The translations under genes and the position numbers were made by a program. The notes under the pieces were generated by a model. The model was given only the letters and a program-made list of their open reading frames with translations. It did not search any database and had not been told where the DNA came from. A DNA stretch of 64,000 nt from Pyropia yezoensis (lineage: Eukaryota; Rhodophyta; Bangiophyceae; Bangiales; Bangiaceae): NCBI GenBank assembly GCA_009829735.1, contig CM020620.1, positions 7,270,545 through 7,334,544 of the forward strand. The letters are read 5' to 3'. Shown here piece after piece: positions 9,894-19,436 of the stretch. The number at the start of each line of letters is the position of its first letter. Positions within the stretch are counted from its first letter, which is position 1.

Positions 9894-10362
9894 TGTGGCA
9901 AAAACCTCTCACACACGCGACACCCAAGTTGGGGCGGTGCACAAGGGCTGCCTCCCGTGTCGGGGGAACCGGAAGAAGTGCAAGTCCCACACACTCTATC
10001 CCTGTTGTGGGGCGATCCCCCCACTGACAAACAAGAAGATGGTGTGTGGTCCAACAGTTTCTTGGTCGGGACGGGGAAGCAGGGCCAAGCCCCGCTGTCC
10101 CTCCCCTTATCCCCCCAGGGTCCCCGCAGAATCTTGCCACTCAGAATCTCCTACCCCAGCACCTGCCCACCGGGCCACACGAAAATTCAAGACGATAAAT
10201 GCAGAAAACCCTCAAATCCAAGTTGGATTTACTACTAAGCCAACTATCCCAAACTTAGGGAATATGGCTCCAAATGCAGGGGGAGGAACGGGTCAGGCTA
10301 GTGGCCTGCCGCCCCTTGCATGGCACGTGTTGCCCCCCTACCTGGGGGTCAATACTGCCACA
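9894..10362 (-). repeat. 5' LTR of element 1
   Basis: This 469-bp copy of 1060-1528 has TGTGGCA/TGCCACA ends. In element orientation it drives transcription leftward into gag. Its outer end is followed by the second GCGTT (10363-10367) and lies 28 bp from the transposase ATG. Confidence 0.95.
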
Positions 10363-10367
10363 GCGTT
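10363..10367. repeat. target-site duplication of element 1, right copy (GCGTT)
   Basis: Pairs with 1055-1059. Confidence 0.93.
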
Positions 10368-10390
10368 CAGACTCCCTCCTCTGCACAACC

Positions 10391-11410
10391 ATGTACCCTA
10401 TTGTTATCCGATGGCAGGTCATCGAGAACCGGCGCCAAGGAAAATCATGGGCGTCCATTTTGGAGCACGTCGGGTGCAAGCTTGCAGCTGCGAAGCTGTG
10501 GTGGGCCAATTTCGAGCGCCATGGCTCCCCTTGGAACGATGATGTCATCCACAACAGGCATGCGGACGCCGTGGTCTTCAATCAAGAGTTTTTGGCCGCG
10601 CTGAACACGCTGGTGCGCTCCCACCCAGAAATGTTTCTTTGGGAAATGGAGGCAGTATTCGGGAAGCTGGCGGACCTGCCTGGTTGGGAGCAGAGCTGGC
10701 CAGTGTCGACAACCACACTGCCTCGAATGCTGCACAAGATCGGATTTTCGGTGAAGCAGGTCGAGCGACTGGCGCTGGAGAGGTCGCAGGCATTGAGGGT
10801 GGCTTTTTGTCGGCTGTACCGTCAAGTCCCAGATCGCTGCATCGTCGTCCTCGGCGAAGCGCACGTGGCTGGTCAGGCCATGGTGCGCCGGCGCGGCTGG
10901 GCGCCCATTGGTCGACCACTGGAAGCGCTCGCGCCGGACCATCGGGCCCGCGCGCGTTTCTCTACCACGGCGGCCATATCGTGTACTCGTGGAAGTTTGG
11001 AGCTCCGTGTTAATGAGGTACCCCCTGCATTGAATGGTGATGATTTCGTTTTATTTTGCACCAGCCTGGTGCGGAGAATGAGTACGTATCACCCTGGTTT
11101 GCCTTGGACAGAGCAGCCCAGTGACTGCGTGGTGGTGTACGATAACGCCTCTGATCACACTGCGTTTGCGGATGAGATTTTTGAGGAGAACGGGGTCGCT
11201 CGTATCCGTCTCTCCCCTTATTCACCAGACTTCTCTGCCATTGAGCCTGTTTTTAAGGACTACAAGCATGGAGTGCGCAGCTTGGTGTATTGGCATCCGC
11301 TGTTGCCGGATCGTATTGCTCATGTTCTCGCATATTCTTCTCTCTCTTTGTCATCTATACAAGGCCATTATCGCGAGGCGCGGCGGCAGGTCCTGCACAA
11401 CCTCCCCTAG
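10391..11410 (+). CDS. Tc1/mariner (IS630-type) DDE transposase, first catalytic Asp replaced
   Basis: This encodes a 339-aa transposase of the DDE superfamily. An open frame extends upstream but is LTR sequence, so the native start is the ATG at 10391. The N-terminal ~120 residues look like two helix-turn-helix units. The catalytic core is recognisable: RRRGWAPIGRP, VVYDNASDH (Asp251) and RLSPYSPDFSAIEPVFK (Glu285), with 33 residues between this Asp and Glu as in the DD34E group. The first catalytic Asp, expected in an F/L-D-E-A motif, is Gly155 (LGEAHV; a GAC to GGC transition would explain it), so strand cleavage should be dead. Element 1 has separated the gene from its upstream DNA. I found no terminal inverted repeats. 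Confidence 0.85.
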   Translation: MYPIVIRWQVIENRRQGKSWASILEHVGCKLAAAKLWWANFERHGSPWNDDVIHNRHADAVVFNQEFLAALNTLVRSHPEMFLWEMEAVFGKLADLPGWEQSWPVSTTTLPRMLHKIGFSVKQVERLALERSQALRVAFCRLYRQVPDRCIVVLGEAHVAGQAMVRRRGWAPIGRPLEALAPDHRARARFSTTAAISCTRGSLELRVNEVPPALNGDDFVLFCTSLVRRMSTYHPGLPWTEQPSDCVVVYDNASDHTAFADEIFEENGVARIRLSPYSPDFSAIEPVFKDYKHGVRSLVYWHPLLPDRIAHVLAYSSLSLSSIQGHYREARRQVLHNLP

Positions 11411-13284
11411 ATGACTGAGGAAGGAATGTCATAGGTGGGCGTGTTTCCGGCCCTTCCTGGTCAGCTGGGGCCGCCTTGACTTCTGCTTCGTTGTTATTGC
11501 TTTTCTTTGTTTCACCCTGGAAGAGCCAGATGCTGAGCTGTTTGGGCCGGGGCCGGCATCGGGCCGGCCGCCGTCGCCATGGACGTGGGTGGCAACAGGA
11601 AGCTGAAGGCTGACGCGGCGGCCGCGACGGCCGCCGAGCTCGACATCCTCCCGGCGACGGCGGCCAAGGGCGGCACGGTGGTCGAGACGGACGGGCTTGT
11701 CGGCGGCACGGCGGGGGCCGCGGCGGCGGGCGGGCGCGGAGTGGCCGCCCAAGCGGCCGGCGCCGGCGACGTGCCGGCCGCCCAAGCGGCCGGCGCCGGC
11801 GACGAGCCGGCCGCCGGGGACAGGTTCGCGTCCGGCGACGGGCCGGCGACGGAGGGCGTGGCGGCAGCGACGGCCGAAGCGACGAACACCCTTCTTTTGA
11901 CGGTGGCGACGAACGGCACGCCTGCGACGGCCACCAGTGCGCCGGCCGCACTCTCCTGGGCGGCGGCCAGGAAGGGTAAGAACGGGAGTGGTGGCTGCGA
12001 CGATGGGGGGGTGCTGCGGCGGCGCCGGGGGGAGCGATCCCCCTCCGTCGGGCTCAGCGCGGCGGGCAGGGGGCCAGTGGCGCGTGCAAGTAGTGGCGGC
12101 GGGGCGTCTCTGGAGGGGGGGGACTGTTGCTGGGCGGCCGGGGGTGCTTCCGCCTTGTCGCTATCCCCTCGGCCCTGGCAGCTGCCGCCCTCGCCACCGC
12201 CGCCGCCGCCATGGCGCCGCGCGGCAGCGACGCCGCGATGGCTGTGCTGGCGTCTGGTGACGACGAGGCGCCAGGGGCGACGGGCGACGGGCGCGCCGCG
12301 GCGCACACGTCGGCAGCTGCAGGAGGCGGGCGCGCGGGGGGTGCTGGGCCGGGTGGCGGGCGCGCGGATCTCGGCGTCGAGGGGCGATCCCCTGCCGACC
12401 ACGTCCCCACGACCGCAAGGGCCGCGGCGGGCGCATCCGCGGCCGCCGAGGGGGCGCTCGCGGCCGCTGCCAGCGACCCGGTGGCGGTCACCGGGGTGGC
12501 CGCTGCTGGCGGCCCGCCGCCGCACCCCCACCGGCAGCGCCCCTGCCACGGCGGGGCCCCGCCGGCACCACTGGCGGGCACCCGCGGGCCCGTGGGCACA
12601 CCACTCCGCCCCCGCTTGTCGCGCCGCCCGCCGCCCACACGGTGGCCGCCGGAAAGGCCCCTCCCGGCGCCACCGTGCGTTGGGGGGAGGCCGCGCGGCA
12701 GTACCTGCCGCCCCACGGGGCGGCGGAGGCGTCGGCCGCCGACGATGGCAGCCGAAGCGACGCGGCCGACCAGCCGGCGGCCACTGTTGCGGCTTCTCTT
12801 CCTTGCCCTCCAGCCCCTTTGTGAGCACACCCAGCTCACCCGGCATGGGCGTTGCGTGTATGACCAAAAACTCTCTTATTGCCACTGGCTTTTCCACCAC
12901 TCACGGAAGACGTCGACGGCAAAGGGGTGCGCCCGGGCGCACAACCCCACCACCAGCGGCCGTCCAGACCACCAGCCCCATGTCCATCAGCATCCGAAAA
13001 AGGCAAGCGCACTCCCCCGTCAACGACTAGGAGACCTCCGAGGTCCTCCGCACCACGCAAAAAAAAACCACAACCAATAACTTGGAAACAACTGCCCCCG
13101 CAATCAGCCGACCCCACGCACAGAGAACTACCCTCTCTGCCGAGCTCCCCTCGGTCGGCCCCGCCCACACCCCTGAAACACACATGAAAAAACTGCCCCC
13201 CCCGCCACCAATACAACGAGCACACCCACCACTCGCACCCTACATCCCTCCCGCTCACCCCCAACCACCGGGCCCGAGCCCCCA
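11411..13284. other. GC-rich low-complexity DNA with open frames on both strands, coding strand undecided
   Basis: Long frames are open on the plus strand (ATG 11579 to 13030, Ala/Gly-rich, start context gtcgccATGG) and on the minus strand (12900 down to 11512, starting MVEKPVAIREFLVIHATPMP and then Pro/Ala-rich). Both are low complexity after the first ~40 residues and match nothing I know. A ~32-bp direct duplication around 11745-11815 gives repeated AAQAAGAGD in the plus frame. High GC removes stop codons from all frames, so openness alone is not evidence of a gene. Confidence 0.4.
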
Positions 13285-14280
13285 GCCGCGCCGGCGCCGA
13301 CCCCAAGCGTGGCGCGGAGGGGATCGCGCCCACCGCCAGGGCCGGCGACAACGACAGCAGTAGCGCCCCCCCCCCCCCCCCCCGCCCCCCCCACACCCCC
13401 CCACAAAGCGCTCGTCGACGCGCGCTTGGCCGCCGCCCTCGCCGCCGACAGCTGCTGCACCCCCCCCTCCACGCGCGCCACCGCGCGCGACGCCGACTCC
13501 GCCGCCGCCGAGCGTTGCCGCCTCACCGCCGCGCGCCGCCGTGCAGGTCGCCAGCCCGCCGCCGACGGCAGCCTTGATAAGCTAGGCGGGAGGGGCGCCT
13601 GCGGCCGGGAACAGACCGCCAGAGCCCTCCGCCGCGTCGGCGCCGACCCCAGGTGTGGCGCGGAGGGGATCGCAACCACCGCCGGGGCCGGCGGCAACGA
13701 CAGCGGGAGCGCCCCCCCCCCCCCCCCCCCGATCCCCTCCCCACCCCCCCCAAAACGCGCCGGCCGACGTGCGCTTGGCCGCCGCCCTCGCCGCCGACAG
13801 CTGCTGCACCCCCCCCGCCACGCGCGCCACCGCCCGCGACGCCAACACCGCCGCCGCCGACCGTTGCCGCCTTGCAGCCGCGCGCCGCCGTGCAGGTCGC
13901 CAGCCCGCCGCCGACAACAGCCTTGTTGAGCTTGGCGGGGGGGGTGCCAGCGGCGGCAACCAACCCGTCAGAGCCCCCCGCCGCGTCGGCGCGGACCCCA
14001 GGCGTGGCGCGGAGGGGATCGCGCCCACCGCCGGGGCCGGCGGGAACGACAGCGGGAGCGCCCCCCCCCCCCCCCCCCGACCCCCCCCCCACCCCCCCCA
14101 CAAAGCGCCCGTCGAGAGGCGCTTGGCCGCCGCCCTTGCCGCCGACAGCTGCTGCCCCCCCCCTGCCACGCACGCCACCGCCCGCGACGCCGACACCGCC
14201 ACTGCCGAGCGTTGCCGCCTTGCCGCCGCGCGCCGCCTGGGTGCTTCCCACGGAGTGGCCGCGCAGTGTCGGCTGCCGCC
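13285..14280. repeat. three-copy tandem repeat, unit about 347 bp
   Basis: The word gtggcgcggaggggatcg recurs near 13310, 13656 and 14005, giving periods of 346 and 349 bp. Each unit contains the same order of landmarks: this word, a run of 15-20 C, a GCTTGGCCGCCGCCCT block, a gacagctgctgc block and a CGCCGCGCGCCGC block. Units differ by scattered substitutions and by C-run length. Frames are open on both strands, but repeat structure and homopolymers make coding unlikely. Confidence 0.85.
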
Positions 14281-14521
14281 AATCACATCCGTTCATTGTG
14301 TGCCCCCAAGGCAGCCAGTCGGGTGCTGTCCCTCCAGCGCGCCGCTTCGGACCGCCGTCGCCTGTCAGTGCTCATAGCTGCGCCATGTGCTCTCAAGTGC
14401 TAATGTAGGCAAAGAAAAGTAATGGGTCACAAAGTGTATCGACTGAAAGCAAAGAAAAAGAGATAAGATGAACGAATCAACGAGAAGGAACAAACGCAGA
14501 GACCGCCACAAGCGCCCGATC

Positions 14522-15541
14522 TCACGTGCTCTTCTCGCGCAGTGCGCCGATCAAGTCATGACAGCTCGCCTCGTAGCTGGACCGAGCATTGGCCGTCTCG
14601 TCCACACCATCAAGCAGCTGGCTTGTCAATCGAGCAACGTCACCCGACCCACTCAAAGTCGACCCACGGATACCAAACTTCGTTGCGGCGGTCGTGGTAG
14701 TGACTACCAAATTGGGCGTTGCCAACCCGGACGCCGAGGACCCCAGTGAACGTAGGGTAGACACCGTTGTGGTGACGGGGGCGACCGCTCCAGCAATGTT
14801 CGACATGAGCCCCGCCCGTTTTCTGGCCGTCTGATTCAGCGCCGCGTCCTCTTCGGCGTGCATCGCTCGAACCCTCTGCACTTCTCCGAGGAAGAATACC
14901 GGCGTACAGCCCTGGCAAACATAGTTGGAAGATTGCAGGCGCCTGTGTCCCTTCTTGTTGAAGAAGACGCCTTTCTCTGATATTCGCGCTTGAAAAGCCT
15001 GGGGTCCAGAGCAATCGTCTTCTGCGTGTGGCTCGGACGGTGGCACTTGGGACATCTACGCAGAAGCACAGCAGGCAACAGCAATAATGTATCACAACGA
15101 GCAAACACAAACGACAGGAAAAAAAAAAAAACCACAGAAGACCGTAGAAAAACGAACTGGTCAACACACTGCCATAGCGATATCTCATCATGCGCCTTCA
15201 TCCAACCGCCACACCCGAAAGAGTGTATACATGTGAACGTACATCAAACGGCACACGCAGTGCTGGTTCTGGCATTGCGCCCCGGTGTAAAAAGCGTGGC
15301 CAGCAATCAAGGTGCTCGCGCACTGCAGGTTTCCCGCCACCAGGGCGCACTGACCAAAATAGTGCCCCTTTTCGTGGGCACCAATCTTCTGGTGGCCGCA
15401 CGCCCCGCACGCAGGTGTTTTCGGACCTGTCACATCAGCACCGGCTGCTGCGTCTGGATGGCCGACACTGGGCACCTGGGCGGGAGCGGGAGAGGTGGGA
15501 GCCCCATCTGCTGCATTGTTCGACCAGATCCAGGACATCAA
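14522..15541 (-). CDS. possible two-exon gene, Cys/His-rich N-terminal part, unknown
   Basis: I do not recognise this gene. On the minus strand 15541-15240 encodes a Cys/His-rich stretch: CGACGHQKIGAHEKGHYFGQC, a C-x2-C-x11-H-x4-C pattern like a stretched zinc knuckle, followed by more Cys. A strong donor-like GATGTACGT follows near 15238. A T-rich tract then leads to TTCTGCGTAG at 15056, an acceptor-like end. The frame after it runs from 15055 to 14522 (177 codons) with balanced composition and a CQGC pair. The join would remove a ~180-nt intron, but its phase and the true start are not established. The lack of low complexity, unusual in this window, is the main reason to list it. Confidence 0.35.
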
Positions 15542-16287
15542 AAAAGAGAAACATTGGCATCCGCATCACCCGAGCATTGTCAGAATTAATTGCATCACGC
15601 GCAGATCATGCGGTGCGGCAGGGCACCAGCGTCCCACTCATATCTAATGGCGTCCCCACCAATGATTCCCACCATGACACACCTGTCTCACGGCTCATTG
15701 TATTGGCTGGAGCGCAGTCGGCGATCGGGTGTGGAGTGGGTGGGAAGGTGGTCGGGGCTGGAGGGTGGAGCATGCGCCGAGGTCGGCTGGTGGGGGTGCC
15801 GTCGCGACGGGGACGCCCGGCGGGAAGAAGACGGTGACGACGACGGTGGTGTCGACGACGGTGGCCGACGTCCGACGTCCCTGTTCAGCCGTCCGCTGGA
15901 ATGGCAACCAATTAGCGAAGAAACTAAACATCTCCGGCCATCGGTTTGGTTCTCGGATATGCAATAGTATTAAAACAGATTCTAGTAGTGTACACTTTCA
16001 TGTTCCAGATTTGTAAGGTCCTGATGCGAGTGCAGCTCGTACAGTTGTCATCGTGCTGTAATGGTGTGCGAAACATGTTACCTCGCATGTTGCGCACCTC
16101 AACATGCATGAGCTTTTTGGGGGATGCACAATATCCCAGCTCGAAGGCAACAAAGAGCACGTTCTCTGCGACGAAATCGGCCTTCACGGGCCTCAGGGGA
16201 GGCCTTGAGCGGATGCACAACATCGATTCGCATCGAATTGCAGGTTTCTAAGGAACACGGTGTTGCACCCACTGCGCCGCCCCCTCT
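15542..16287. other. intergenic, no gene seen
   Basis: An AT-richer stretch at 15950-16010 contains GTGTACACTTTCATGTTCC, shared with a two-base gap with 27801-27823. Otherwise I see nothing specific. Confidence 0.5.
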
Positions 16288-18858
16288 TCACCCTTCCACA
16301 CCGCCCCTCGTAGCATAAACGATCACAAGTTCTCGACAAAGCGGTCGCGGTAACACGTCCGTCATGGCCGGGTGGAGGCCGACCAGCCACAGGCTACCCG
16401 CCGCGCGCACGCCCACGGCCGCCGCCTTCGCGTCCATCACCGCCTGGGCAGCGTCGAGGATGGCCGCCTCGGCGGCAGCGACCGCGGCCGCGTCGGCACC
16501 GGGGGTGGCGGCAACCGCCCGCGCCGCGGCGACGGCCGCGTCGCAGCGGCTGCGGGCGGCGGCCACGGCGGCGGTCTCCGCCGCCTCCCGCTCCACCCCC
16601 ACCACCAGCTCCACCTGCCCCCGCCGCGTGCTTGACCGGCGACGTGGAGCGGGCGGCCGCCAGCTCGGCGTACTGCCGCACCACGTCCTCGTAGACGGCG
16701 GTGACGCCGCCACCGCCGCCGCCGCTGCTGCCGCCGCTGCCGCCATGAACGCCGCCGCCGCCTTGAGCCGGCCAAACAGACGGGTCTGGCAGGTGCGACG
16801 CCGCATTGGTCGGGTCCCGGAAGAGGTGGTCCACCGCCGCTGCAACGGCGGGCCCCTCCGTCTCCCACAGCGTCTGGCGGACGGCCACCAGGGACTCCCC
16901 CTGGCCGCGCCGCGTCAGCACCCCCCACAGCGCGTCCCGCGCGTCGGTCGACCACAGGGAGCAGCCCGCCACCTCCAGCTCCACCTGGGCGGCCAGGCCG
17001 AGCCTCAGGATAGGCGCCCGGTGGCGGGGCGCCGCGTGGAGGGCCAGCCGCAGCAGCTCCTCCTCTTCCCGCTGCCGGCGGCGGCCGAGCGCTGCGGCCA
17101 CACGCTCCGCGGCGGTGGCGGTCGGGTCGTCCTCGTCGGGCGGGCCGGGGGGCCCCACCAGCCGCGCCCCCGCCTGTCGCATCATGCCCCACAGGCGGGT
17201 CTCAGATGCGAGCACCGCCTTGGAGGGGGCCCTGCGGCACGCCCGCCATATAGCGGCTGAAAATGCCCGCGTTCGGGTTGCCCTCCCCCCACATCGCCTC
17301 TTCCCCGTCGCTGGCGTCACCGTCACGGCCGCCGCCGCCGTCACCGCCGCCGCCGCAGCCACCACCACCCCCCGCCGCCACCTTTTCATTGTACCGGCGG
17401 AGGGCGTCGGCCAGGCGGCCGTGCTCAATCGCAGTGCCCAAAAAGGTAGCGTCCGTGCCCGTCCCGGCGGGAACCGTCCAGCGGCCCCCGCCCGTCCAGC
17501 GGCCCCCGCCCCCACCGTTGGCAGACCGGCAGCCGCCCCCGGCTGCCGACCAACCGCCACCACCCGCGGCCGCCGCCGCCGCTGCGGCCGCCGCCGGCCG
17601 CCGCCGCGGCCGCGGCGGCGCCCAGTTCTGCATTGCGGCCTCCACCACCAACTCGAGCAGCCGCTGCACCACCCCCATGTGCGCCTGCTGGGTCGTCCAC
17701 GACAGACGGTCGGCAAAGCGCGATGCGTACTCACGCTGGAGGCTGGAAAAGCGGGGAAAGACCCCCCGCGGCGTCGACGGGCGGGGCGCGCCGCGACGGC
17801 GGCCGTCGCCGCCGATGGCCACTGCCGCCCTCTGGGGGCCGCAGGCCGTACGAGATGGCCGCCCGAAAGGCGAGTGGCACAATCGGCAGCAGCGCGCGGA
17901 AGATGCCGGCCAGCTCTTCGAGGAGCGCCTCGTAAATGCTATCTGCTTTGGGGGCTGACGGGGACGGCGGAGCGGTACCCGACGCCGCCTCTGGCGCCTC
18001 GGGCGGCGGCGGCGGTGGCGGCGGCGGTGAGCAGCGGCCGCCGCCGCCGCCGCCCGCGACGCCGCTGCGGCCACCTCGATCGCGTGGAGCGCCCGCCACA
18101 GCGGCCACGGCAGCGCCGTGTCGGCCAGCTCGGAATATGGACCCCCGGCGCCGCATTAGCGGGGACCCTAGCGCATGCCATGTCACTAGAGTGCGGCAGG
18201 CCACACCCAAACGTAGTAGGCGTAATCATCATCGCTCTCCCTCACAAACGCGTCTGCGTCCTTGTACTTTGGCGGCAAAAACGCCACCCGCACCCGGTCG
18301 GCCGCTGCCGGCGGCAGCGATGGCAGCAGGCTGTCGCACAGGCGGGGCACCGCGGCCACCCCGGCGGCGTCACCGTCAAAGTTGATGACCACCCCCGCAT
18401 CGGGCGGGGCGGTTGCCAGGGCGGCGAGCAGCTACTCCCTACTCCCTGGTGTCCGACACACTCATGGACGGGTTGGTGTCGTCATGGAAGGGACATCGGA
18501 CGGTGAGGGTGGAGGCACCCCGCCGCCACACGCCGGGCGCGTCGCCCACAAAGTCCATAACGACGGCGGAGAGGGGGAGGCCCGCCGCGGGTCGGCCTGC
18601 CGCCGCCGCCTCCGCCGCCGCCGCTGCAGCCGCCGCTACCCCACCTGGAGGTGCCGCCGGGCAGGGCGGCACGCCGCAGCGCCGCCTGGCCGGCCAACGC
18701 GGGGCGGGGGCGGCCCAGTGGAACGGGCGACAGGAACGCGGCCGCCAGCTGCCGCGCCGGCGGGGGGGCGGCGCCGGGGAGGGTGGCCATGGCTGGACAC
18801 GCCCCAAGAGGGGAACGAGGCTGGGCCCAAGGGGGAGGGGAGGAGGAGGGGTGGCCAC
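16288..18858 (-). pseudogene. dnaG: bacterial-type DnaG DNA primase, internally deleted and frame-broken
   Basis: DnaG makes RNA primers for replication; in red algae a nuclear DnaG is expected to serve the plastid. Reading leftward: a Pro/Ala-rich N-terminus; the first half of the CHC2 zinc finger (VRCPFHDDTNPSMSVSDTR, near 18450-18510); then, after ~10 bases, the second half of the Toprim fold (VVINFDGDAAGV.., ..KDADAFVRE). The rest of the zinc finger, the Toprim N-domain and the Toprim start, roughly 200 residues, are absent at a repeated ACTCCCT (18433-18447). A 78-nt GT-AG stretch with stops (~18125-18205) fits an intron. Downstream parts (IYEALLEELAGIF, LQREYASRFADRLSW, EEELLRLALHAAPRH) lie in different frames; two switches fall at five-base C or G runs (near 17230 and 16620). 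It is a pseudogene, or the assembly is faulty here. Confidence 0.7.
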
Positions 18859-19253
18859 GAGGGGGAGAGGAGGGGGGGCGAGGAGGAATGGAGGGGGGGC
18901 GAGGAGGAATGGAGGGGGGGCGAGGAGGAGTGGAGGTGGTGCCGAGGGGGAAAGGAGGGGGGGACGACGGGGAAAGGGGCGGGGCAGAGCGAGGGCTGGT
19001 GGGGATACTGTACAGTAGTTATTGGACTGTGTCCGTCTGTCTCATATGTGGTCCAAACATAACCCAACCGCACTCGCACGAGGGAAACTCTCCATTTATG
19101 AGGAGAAGTCTCTATCCCACCAGAATTCGAATGCGGACACCCACAAATTAGGACTGGCCAGAAACACAATTGCTGTTCTGGTCAAACACGGCGCGCACGG
19201 ACGCGACACCCCACCGCCGTCACCACCACCGCGCCGTCCCACCATCCCTGCGC

Positions 19254-19436
19254 ATGGACGTCTCAGACATTGTCGCCTTTATGGCTAACGCGAACATCTC
19301 AGAGGAGTTCGAGGGTGTGGGTGACTCGGAGCGGGAGGTGGCGGCGAGACAGTGGTTGACAGCTGAGGAGGACATAGAGGCTGTTGGCGCCACAGTGGAC
19401 ATGGTGGTACTGAGCGAGGAGGCCGAGGACGAGTGA
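19254..19436 (+). CDS. small acidic protein, 60 aa, unknown
   Basis: The ATG in ccctgcgcATGGacg opens a 60-codon frame ending EEAEDE and TGA. Composition is balanced and acidic, unlike the repetitive frames around it (MDVSDIVAFMANANISEEF at the start). A possible AATAAA-like polyadenylation word (aaaataaaa) occurs near 19650. It could be a small gene, a single exon of a larger one, or the acidic tail of a degraded transposase. I do not recognise it. Confidence 0.35.
   Translation: MDVSDIVAFMANANISEEFEGVGDSEREVAARQWLTAEEDIEAVGATVDMVVLSEEAEDE

Larger units (their letters stand above)
1060..10362 (-). mobile_element. element 1: near-complete Ty3/gypsy chromodomain LTR retrotransposon
   Basis: This 9,303-bp element reads right to left: 5' LTR (9894-10362), primer site (9874-9891), gag (9774 down to 7828), pol (7819 down to 3854), an ORF on the opposite strand (1865-3853), polypurine tract (1529-1540), 3' LTR (1060-1528). 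A GCGTT target duplication flanks it. The pol order protease, reverse transcriptase, RNase H, integrase, chromodomain is that of Ty3/gypsy chromoviruses. The LTRs differ at about 8 of 469 positions by hand count (~1.7%), so the insertion is young. Lesions in gag and in the integrase zinc finger make autonomous movement doubtful. Supply of missing functions by a relative is possible but not shown. Confidence 0.95.

Noticed and set aside
10274..10390. Transposase start at 10274
   Set aside because: These codons are LTR sequence of element 1; the native gene begins at ATG 10391.
13285..14280. CRISPR array
   Set aside because: Units are ~347 bp and repeat in full, with no short repeat-spacer pattern; the genome is eukaryotic.
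16394..18506. Plus-strand frames across the primase region
   Set aside because: The minus strand carries recognisable zinc finger, Toprim and helical segments; the plus frames are their shadows.
18186..18510. Twinkle/T7-type primase-helicase instead of DnaG
   Set aside because: No RecA-like helicase motifs follow; the C-terminal helices resemble DnaG.
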